NCBI RefSeq assembly: GCF_040412425.1
Contig: NC_089783.1
Location: forward strand, 38,864,125 to 38,928,124
From: Macrobrachium rosenbergii
Lineage: Eukaryota > Arthropoda > Malacostraca > Decapoda > Palaemonidae
Length of the DNA: 64,000 bases
Reading direction: 5' to 3'
In this document: piece after piece, positions 55,600 through 64,000 of the stretch
Position numbering within the stretch: the stretch's first letter is position 1
Layout of the letters: every line of letters starts with the position of its first letter
Notes under the pieces: generated by a model
Database searches by the model: none
Told to the model about the DNA's origin: nothing
The model's input: only the letters and a program-made list of their open reading frames with translations
Program-made: the position numbers and the translations under genes

Positions 55600-57235
55600 T
55601 CTAAAGGAATAATACTGAAAATCAACTCCTAGCGTGAGGTAAACAAACTGGTAAAAGAAAAGACGCATAAACATCACAGATGGTAACACTGTAAGGAAGA
55701 CCATTCTACAATTTTCCGTCATAATAATTCAAAGTATCAGAAAGTTGTCTGGTACCAGGGAATCTGGCGCTGCACAACTAACAGCACATACTTGTTCTAG
55801 GGTTGCAATCACTAAAAGCAATACTGGGACCCTTTGTCGATTTTCTTTTTAATATATGGAATGTGTACAAACAGGACAACTTCAATTAACGATCGAAATG
55901 ATAAGCGCAACTGTCCTGCCGCTCGGAAGAATGACTGAAAAAGAAAAACTCTTCCTTGAGCAACTAATTTATAGAACACTCTTAAATTTTAATCAAATCT
56001 ATGCATACCTTCGCTTTGAAGCAAAGGGGTCGAGGTCCCTCATGTATTTCATTTACAAGGATGTAATGGAAAAGTGCTCTTTATTGAAAAAAAGTGGATA
56101 AAATCAGAAAAACAAAAAATTCCCGCAAGGTCATTGTAAGCGCTCCGTCGCGTGACCGCGTAAATTGTTTCTGCACCTTTGAGGTGAGAGATTCCATTAC
56201 GCGCTTGCGCGCCCCGTCATGATGACACTCATCAGGTAGTGATTGCTCTTTATTGTTCATAAATCAGGGGTTGTAATGGCACGTAATGACTTGCCTGAAA
56301 AGAGAGTTATTGCCAGCTAATATGAAATTATGCATTTTTAAGTAATTGCGTAAACACAGCTCGTCCGCGTCCGCGTCTCTCATTGCTGCCCTGAAATTGG
56401 TTCATTCTCTTTGGCAACCTGAAATGTTGGATTTCGTAATGATAACGAAATCTAACATAATGTTGGGGACGTGCTGCTTCAGCCCTTTGCCTATAATTTG
56501 ATAGATATATTGCTCAGATGAAAGTGAAGAGAGGCTTTTTTTTTTTTTTTTTTTTTTGCAATATCACTCATCGATCTCTCCTTCTCGACTATCCTGAATT
56601 TATATCCAGTTTCCATTCCTAACTGAATTCGTTTGATGTAAACATTAGGGCAAATGAGTTATAAATAACCGTTATAACTCGGTTCTTGGCTTCGAGAGTC
56701 GGCATGTATTCTTTCGATACTATGTTGCTCGTTATTTTAAGCCTGTTATGTTATATATATATATGGTAATGGTTTACCATCTCACAGAAATTGTGCAATT
56801 TAGTCAATATTATTCATAGGTATATGGTTATGTATGTCAACTATTCTTAATTTTTGTTCTTAAATGGAAGTATATAAAATTTTTCACACTTTCTGCTTCA
56901 AGGACACATGTATGTCAACTATTCTTAATTTTTTTTCTAAATGGGAACATATAGAATTTTTCACACTTTCTGCTACATGGACACAGTTTATTATGAAGTC
57001 AAAACCATTCTGGCTGCAGTATATACAAAAATAGTTATCAATTTTTTTTTTTAACAAAATTCGTCACAATTTGGCACAACACTTCACTATAAAGTAAAAC
57101 ACGCAAAAACAACACAAAATCGCCCGTCACGCATCTTCACAGGTATTAGAACTGATGATACACCTAATAAAATATGTTTTAGAGGTTAGACTTCAGTGTG
57201 ACTCGTGAAAGGTAGCGAAATGTAGAAGTTTTTCC
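55600..57235. other. Unique sequence with one small open frame
   Basis: An 81-codon frame at 55856-56101 (start ATGGAA) has mixed composition, with a C-terminal part EKLFLEQLIYRTLLNFNQIY. There is no recognised domain and its coding status is unresolved. A run of 22 T lies at 56536-56557. A duplicated TGTATGTCAACTATTCTTAA segment occurs near 56830 and 56909. Confidence 0.35.
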
Positions 57236-57525
57236 CGGTACGGTAGCAAATTCCTGAGATGTATGCTAGTATTGAACCAGCTCCGGTTTTTTTGTCATGC
57301 CCCTAGGTTAGGTTAGGTTAGGTTAGGTTAGGTTAGGTTTAGATTAGGTTAGGTTAGGTTGGGTTAGGTTTGGTTAATATTTGTCCTACCTTCTCATTTG
57401 GGTGTGGAAAACATAATAAGATTACTATTAAGAAAATTCTATGGTTAGTTTTTAAGATATGGCGTCCCGCTTTTTTCAGGGAAAGATCTCGGTACTCGGT
57501 TGCATCTCTGGAAAATGCTGCCCGG
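57236..57525. mobile_element. TTAGG-carrying TIR element, copy 2
   Basis: About 290 bp, a relative of 30556-30783. The left end CGGTAGCAAATTCCTGAGAT pairs imperfectly with the right end (complement CCGGGCAGCATTTTCCAGAG). The core has an uninterrupted TTAGG tract of about seven units (57304-57338), continuing imperfectly to about 57376, then TTCTATGGTTAGTTTTTAAG, ATATGGCGTCC and TTTTTTCAGGGAAAGATCTC. Confidence 0.7.
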
Positions 57526-57854
57526 TAGCGATCATAAATGGTTCGTGTTTATTTCAAACATATTGTTCAGTACTCTTTTTTACTCCATCTATAATACTGA
57601 ACAAATTTATAACTCCGTTTACTTTCCACCTCTGCGCTGCCGATCACATCAATTACCCCTGACGAAGTTTGCCTCATAAATTGTAGAGTTTACCCTTTGC
57701 TTGAATATAAACATCACTGAGTAATTAAGAACTCATACGTCGGTGGCCTGAAAATCGTGTATTGACAGAACTACAGACATCGCCAAAATTTATTGGTTTG
57801 AATTTATTACCTGAAAGCTGGTATATTTCACGTAATAAGTATTTCAAGTATTTT

Positions 57855-57950
57855 ACACCGTTGTTATACGTGATGGTATACGTATGTATTTCTACACCAC
57901 TGTTATAAGTGCTGGTATACATATGTATTACTACACCACTGTTATAAGTG
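57855..57950. repeat. 39-bp tandem repeat, 2.5 copies
   Basis: ACACCxxTGTTATAxGTG then GGTATACxTATGTATT, at 57855, 57894 and 57933. It keeps a 133-residue minus-strand frame (57725-58126) open with 13-residue peptide repeats; no domain was recognised. Confidence 0.9.
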
Positions 57951-59007
57951 TCACTTACAACATGCTCAAACGATCTTATATAAGATGGCGTAAATACCAG
58001 CAACAGGGCACAAAGGAGATTTAACTTTCCCGATAACAATGAGCCCTTTGAAGACGCAGAAAACGGCATATCAGGATAAAAGCCTTTGTATGAGAACAGA
58101 ATTTGAGCTCCGTGTTGGGGAAACACAACAGCTGGTGCAATTACTAATTTGTAAGAAGAACATCTACACCATTCAACTTTTCAAAAGAATTTTCATATAC
58201 CGCATACGATTATAAAGTTTAACAATAATTCTCTACAGGAGGCCTGCGCTTGACGGACCACGGACCACATGACATTAGACGTATGTGCTTTTATGAATGG
58301 ATAAATTTGAGTCTGAACAATACAAAATGACTTTCTATGCAGCCTACTCATTACAAATCTTATTCCTGAAAGATCGCCCTTTCACACGTCACACATTCCT
58401 TGATACCCCATTTTTTCTTCGATATAAATCGAATTCAGGTCAACTAAAGGAATTCACTCGGAACTGTTTTACGATTCATACAGAAATAACACTTAATGTA
58501 AAAGGTTTATTTCATTCCCTCTTGAAAACCAGGGTCCGTATAAACAGAGGCCCATTTCCTCAGTAAGGAATATAGGTATGGTATTCTTCATGGCTGCGCA
58601 TAAAACACCCGCAAGAAGGTTGTAGAATATTCATGTCGCATCAATAACAGCGGTACCGAGAGAGGGCGTGCCACTGCGTATATCTAAAATTACGAAGATA
58701 TTTGGCATTGCAAACCCATTATAGGCGGCAGTGGCTTTAGCCTGCGGCGGTGTTCCCGAGTGAATTAAGGCTCTTACGGTTGCTATTAGGGTGCAAGTAA
58801 TTCATTACACTTTCACACGATTAATGTGCCAATGCACAAAGCAAACTCTAAAATTCATAGCGGCTTTTAAGTACTTTTTCTATCATGCTGCGTTATTGGA
58901 ATTGGAAACATGAAATATTCTGTCTGGATGTAATAAAATTCTGCAACTCCATGGGACTCGAGCGATTTTAAAACTTTCATTTGTATTTTAAAGACACAAC
59001 TTTCATT
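57951..59007. other. Unique sequence
   Basis: An 89-codon plus-strand frame (58297-58566) has mixed composition and no motif. Not called a gene. Confidence 0.35.
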
Positions 59008-59131
<124 letters not shown>

Positions 59132-59138
59132 ATCAATA

Positions 59139-59374
59139 TATCAAATCCACGCTGCCTCGGGAACATCCCCGATGGGGAATTATGACCCTGGGGAATTTAT
59201 AAGTGATAAATGGACGGGCATCAAGGTCACTGGTAAGGTCGACTGGAGTTGCTGGATGCGTATCTGTGTGGCGGGATCGAGACTCGGCAGTGCCCGTCCA
59301 TTTATCACTTATAAATTCCCCCTTCGGTGATAATTCCCCATCGGGGATATTCCCGAGGCAGCGTGGATTTGATA
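59139..59374. mobile_element. Long hairpin with ~83-bp arms and tRNA-like core
   Basis: Left arm 59139-59220 and right arm 59291-59374 are reverse complements with only a few mismatches and one small indel. The outer ends are TATCAAATCCACGCTGCCTC and its complement; the inner ends TAAATGGACGGGCA and TGCCCGTCCATTTA are perfect. The 70-nt spacer holds CACTGGTAAGGTCGACTGG and a B-box-like GGGATCGAGACTC, so it may derive from a tRNA-type promoter. Element class is uncertain (foldback/MITE or SINE dimer). Confidence 0.8.
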
Positions 59375-59432
59375 GTAAGCGACATTTGTAGCGTCATGAT
59401 TGTATATAAATCACGGTGTGATAAAAAATGTC

Positions 59433-59439
<7 letters not shown>

Positions 59440-59511
<72 letters not shown>
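59440..59511. repeat. (TA)n microsatellite
   Basis: TA tract of about 72 bp, downstream of the long hairpin. Confidence 0.95.
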
Positions 59512-59523
<12 letters not shown>

Positions 59524-59886
59524 AATATATGTATATGCAAACACATATAAAAACTGACATACAAGGAAAGAGCAAGGTTATGATAATCCCTTCTCTTCAT
59601 TTTACATCAATTTCAATTCTGCTCATTCATACTTAGCCTACCGATCTTTCACCTCCTCTGCTTGCCTTAACATTTACATCAAGGGACGCATCCCTAATCC
59701 CAGTGTGGAGTGACATTTGATTCGAAATTATGTCTCATTGGTTTCTAATTCGGGCCCGAACAGCGGCGGCGTCGCTGTTAACATATTCAAGGGACCTTCA
59801 GCGATACAATACGTTATTAAACATTAGTGTCACAGTCACAGCCTGATGGTATTTACGCGAGGAAATTAGAAATGGATACCTGATCC

Positions 59887-59889
<3 letters not shown>

Positions 59890-59937
<48 letters not shown>

Positions 59938-60085
59938 CTGGTCTACGAAGTAAAACAAGAAAACAACATGTCAATTAATAAATGGTTAACCTTAAAAAAG
60001 CTCTCTCTCTCTCTCTCTCTCTCATTCTGATCTACGAAATAAAACAAGAAAAGAAGACATCAATAAATTGCTCATCTTAAAAATA

Positions 60086-60151
<66 letters not shown>
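59890..60151. repeat. CT tracts alternating with a ~67-bp spacer
   Basis: CT 59890-59934, spacer, CT 60001-60023, spacer, CT 60090-60151. The two spacers share ATTCTGxTCTACGAAxTAAA, ACAAGAAAA, TCAATxAATxx and CTTAAAAA. Confidence 0.9.
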
Positions 60152-60153
<2 letters not shown>

Positions 60154-60346
60154 CTGACAGGTGGAATGACAGGGGAGGTCTCACCTGAGAGCTTCCACGT
60201 TGTCCATCCGTCGCGTGTCATGTTTAGAAAGCACTTGTTTTACCTCCTGATCATTAGAATTCAAATAACGACCGGAGGTTGTGTATACATATCAATTCTG
60301 TCACGCTGAGCAGTAACTAAGGGAGGCATGTATCATAGCAGATATC

Positions 60347-60529
<183 letters not shown>

Positions 60530-60780
60530 TGAATCATAAGCAGGAAGAACAATAATAACACGAACTATTTCCATGTTTCAAGAAGATGCATCTTCTCGTT
60601 ATTGTACAGCTACCAAAAACCGACGAAAGGAGAGTCAATCTCTCGAACAAAAGCCTCCAGATCTCGGATAAACAGCACATCACCACCAACAGCCATAATA
60701 CCTAATATATCCGATTATCCAGAAAGTGCGTTTCCCGCGGGTAATGTTTCCATTAGGCCTCTGCGTCAGTACTCGAGGAG

Positions 60781-61190
60781 TTTACTATTTCTTTCTAATC
60801 GTTTCTAAACATCTATTTCATATCATTTTGCCTTGCACACTACTGCTTCGCAAACATACAAAAGTATCTATTTCTTTTTTCTCGTTTCTAAATATCTATT
60901 AGATATTGCTTCGAGAAAATACGTAAGTAACTATTTCTTTTTTCTCGTTTCTAAATATCTATTTCATATCAATACCATGTACTATATTGCTTCGAGAAAA
61001 TGCATAAGTAACTATTTCTTTTTTCTCGTTTCTAAATATTTATTTTATATTCCCATTTATATATCATTACCTGGCACTCTAATACATCACGAATATGCAT
61101 ATTAACTATATCTTTTGTCTCGTTTCTAAATATCTATTTTACATTATCATTATCTCGTATTATATTGCTTCGCAAACATACATCAGTAAG
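60781..61190. repeat. Irregular ~65-95 bp tandem repeat, about 5 copies
   Basis: Landmark GTTTCTAAAxATCTATTT at 60801, 60884, 60947, 61028 and 61122, with TATTGCTTCGxxAAA and ACTATTTCTTTTTTCTC between. The 90-residue frame 60833-61105 with repeated YFFFLVSKYL reflects this array. Confidence 0.85.
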
Positions 61191-61544
61191 TAATTAAAGT
61201 TTCGCAGATAATTTTCCACAAATATTCAGACTGTATTTACACATTTCAGTGGGATAATCATTTGACTGTGTTTGTGATGTAAATCATTTTCCAGACATCC
61301 AGCACCATATTTATAATTTCAACAGAATAAATTTTCTGTAAGTTTTGCAATTTTACCCACCACTGATAATCACATAAATTACTGTAGTTTTCCCTACCAA
61401 ATAAAAACATTATCAGAATTAGGGTCTACTTACAATTCATATAATATGAAAGACACATACGCATATTTTTCTGAACTAACACAAGGCAATTTTTCGAAAG
61501 AAAAGAAAACTTTACCCTACACATGAAAAATGAATAAAAAAAAA

Positions 61545-62975
61545 ATGATCAGTCTGAGTAACATGGTGCAAATCCCTTCATATCAAAAGTCTCTAAAATT
61601 CCGTAGTAATATTGTACTACAGTTAAGAGACGAAAATCGTTAATTATTTTCTTAATTAAAGGCCTCAAGAAATGGGTGTAACAAAATTTACCACTTTGAG
61701 AAATATAACACAAAACTCTGTATCAAGTCTCTAAATTTTGTAGTAATTTTGTAGTCAGGAGACGAAAATCTTTGCAGTTTTCTTTTCTCTTAATTCAAGC
61801 CCTTTAGAATAGGACTCAAGTATTCTGAATGTCTCTCGCCGTTTTGCACGTAACAAGTTTTCATTTCAAAAGTCTTTTAAAAATCTGTAGAAACTTTGTA
61901 GCCACGAGACGAAAAACTTCAGTTTTATCTTTGTTTCTCTTTAATGCACGGCCCTACGAAATAAATGTTAAAAACTCACCAGACTGAGAAATATGGCACA
62001 AACAGCTTTATTTCAAGTCTCTAAAATACTGTAGAAACTTTGTAGTTATGAGACGAAAATCCTCATGAAAATCATGAGGATGTTTTCATTCAAGCCCTTA
62101 AGGAACGAGCGTAACAAAACCTACCTGTTTCAGAAATATGATACAAAACGCTTTATTTCAAGTCTCTGAAATTTTGCAGTGATTTTGCAGTAATTTTGTA
62201 ATGATGAAAGTATCTGGAAGATTTTCGTCTTCACAAATTTTTATTTCATCCAAGGCAAAAGAAATGCATGCAACAAAACTCACCAGTTTGAGAAATATGA
62301 TACAAAACGCTTTATTTTATGTCTCTAAAAAATTTTGTAGTAATCTTGTAGTTAAGGGACGAAAATACTAAAAATTATTATTTTTTTAATTCAAGGCCCT
62401 AAAAAATAAATGTAACAAAACTCACCAGGCTGAGAAATATGATACAAATTGCTTTATTTCATCTCTAAAAAATTTTGTTTAGTTAAAGAGACGAAAGTCT
62501 TAGTCTTCGCAATATTATTTTCTTCTAATGCAAGGCTATAAGAACAATATGTAACAAAACTCACCTGTCTGAGAAATATGGCACAAAAAGCTCTATATCA
62601 AAAGTCTAACATTTTGCAGTAATTTTCTAGTCAAGAGATGAAAATCCTCACAATTTTTTTTTTTATTCAAGGCCATAAAAAATGTGTGTAAAAAAACTCA
62701 CCAGTCTGAGAAATATGACTTGTACTGCTCTATATCAAAAGTCTAAAATTTTGTAGCAATTTTGTAGCTAGGAGGCGAAAATCCTCACAATAACAAAACT
62801 CACCACTTTGAAAAATATGGCGCAAAACGCTGTATAACAAGTCTCTAACATTTTGTAGTAATTTTACAGTCAAGAGACGAAAATCTTCACAATTTATTTA
62901 TTAATTTTTTCTTTTTAATGAGAGTCAAGTATTTCTCAGCCTTTTTCATTTCCATACGTAATAAGCTTTTTTCCG
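61545..62975. repeat. ~140-bp tandem array, about 10 copies
   Basis: Each unit has, in order: ACTCACCAGTCTGAGAAATA, ACAAAACGCTxTATxTCAAG, TCTCTAAAATTTTGTAGTAA, TTTTGTAGTCAAGAGACGAA, AATCxTCACAA with a T-run, TTCAAGGCCxTAA and an AAATxxxTGTAAC joint. GAGACG landmarks fall near 61627, 61759, 61906, 62050, 62356, 62488, 62635, 62772 and 62874, mostly 132-147 bp apart. Two units carry a different joint (CTCAAGTATT...ACGTAA, near 61810 and 62928). Confidence 0.9.
62055..62087. repeat. Short palindrome inside the 140-bp array
   Basis: ATCCTCATGA, loop AAA, TCATGAGGAT, extended outward by GAAA...TTTC with one bulged base. Other units lack the second arm. Confidence 0.9.
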
Positions 62976-63385
62976 GGTAGGAAAAATGCAGATGAGAAAT
63001 GAAAGATTTTTTTTTTATTCACCTACTGAAAGAAGTCTCCTCGTCCGCCATCTTCAAGCTTTACGTAACTCAAAAGCTCTCATGTCTCTTCGTCCTTTTC
63101 CGACTTTTAATGTTCTCGTATTCATGGAAAACGGTTTCAGAAAATGTGTATTTCTCTTTAGTCCTTACACGTTTTTTTTCAGTTTTATGTGTATGATTTT
63201 GCTTCGCAAAGAAATATTATTGTGACGGATTCTGTGTCAGCTAAGGACGATGAGATTCGTTAGGTTGCATGACAGATCTACAAACACGTCTTATGATTAG
63301 GCTTAGAATTTACCATTCACGTTCGTCAGATGAACATAAATTAATCATAGTGTATTTATTCATATAATCTTACTTATATATGTGG

Positions 63386-63816
<431 letters not shown>

Positions 63817-64000
63817 ATATGATGTAGCAATATCTATATGTGAGTTAGTTAGGCTAATAATTTCTCCTAGTGATACCTTCATCAACCTTACATTATATGC
63901 AGTTTATCAATTCTGAGTAATATATTCCTAATTCTCAGTCTTTATCACGAAATTACAAATACTTTACTTCTTTAAGTGAATATCAGTATCATTAGTGAGC

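Noticed and set aside
57304..57376. Chromosome-fusion or telomere relic
   Set aside because: The TTAGG tract sits inside an element whose flanks are repeated at 30.6 kb, so transposition explains it better.
57725..58126. 133-residue minus-strand frame with 13-residue repeats
   Set aside because: The repeats come from a 39-bp tandem duplication. No domain or start context supports a gene, though it would be worth including in any transcript check.

Overview
The window looks like non-coding nuclear DNA from an arthropod, most probably a decapod crustacean of the shrimp or prawn kind. Three things point there: an extreme load of dinucleotide and trinucleotide microsatellites (about 40 (TA)n tracts, by hand tally roughly 4-4.5 kb, plus many (CT)n, (CA)n and (AAT)n tracts); arthropod-type TTAGG repeats inside a transposon-like element; and several dispersed repeat families that I recall from decapod genomic sequence. 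The taxon is an inference from memory of those families, not a database match. I find no convincing host protein gene, rRNA gene or true tRNA gene. Nearly all long open frames are (TA)n, (CT)n or (AAT)n translated as YIYI, SLSL or NNNN.

Layout. 1-3.0 kb: two copies of a hairpin-rich element (family A) and a decayed non-LTR retrotransposon (LINE). 3-5 kb: large (TA)n tracts, one duplicated together with its flank. 5.5-8.2 kb: two arrays of a 37-bp minisatellite, about 7 and 24 copies. 9.2-15.8 kb: a tRNA-derived SINE, (AAT)n tracts and fragments of two dispersed families. 15.8-19.4 kb: unique sequence. 19.4-25.8 kb: tandem repeats with unit lengths from 22 to about 180 bp, a 228-bp palindrome-like inverted repeat and the longest (TA)n tract. 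26.7-27.1 kb: a compound array of CT tracts and short spacers. 28.6-37.9 kb: more family A and B copies, a terminal-inverted-repeat element carrying TTAGG, and two 31-bp perfect palindromes. 38-46 kb: SINE copies ending in (TA)n, a microsatellite palindrome and LINE 3' ends. 49-53.4 kb: a second decayed LINE between CT tracts, and LINE fragments inverted around a (TA)n tract. 55-64 kb: family A again, a second TTAGG element, a long hairpin with a tRNA-like core, and an array of about ten ~140-bp repeats.

No genes are seen working together. The coherent story is repeat biology: retroelement tails that appear to seed microsatellites, repeated creation of palindromes and inverted repeats from a few bases to several hundred, and expansion of local tandem arrays. 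Coordinates were read by eye, so repeat edges are good to a few bases at best, and copy divergence was not computed.
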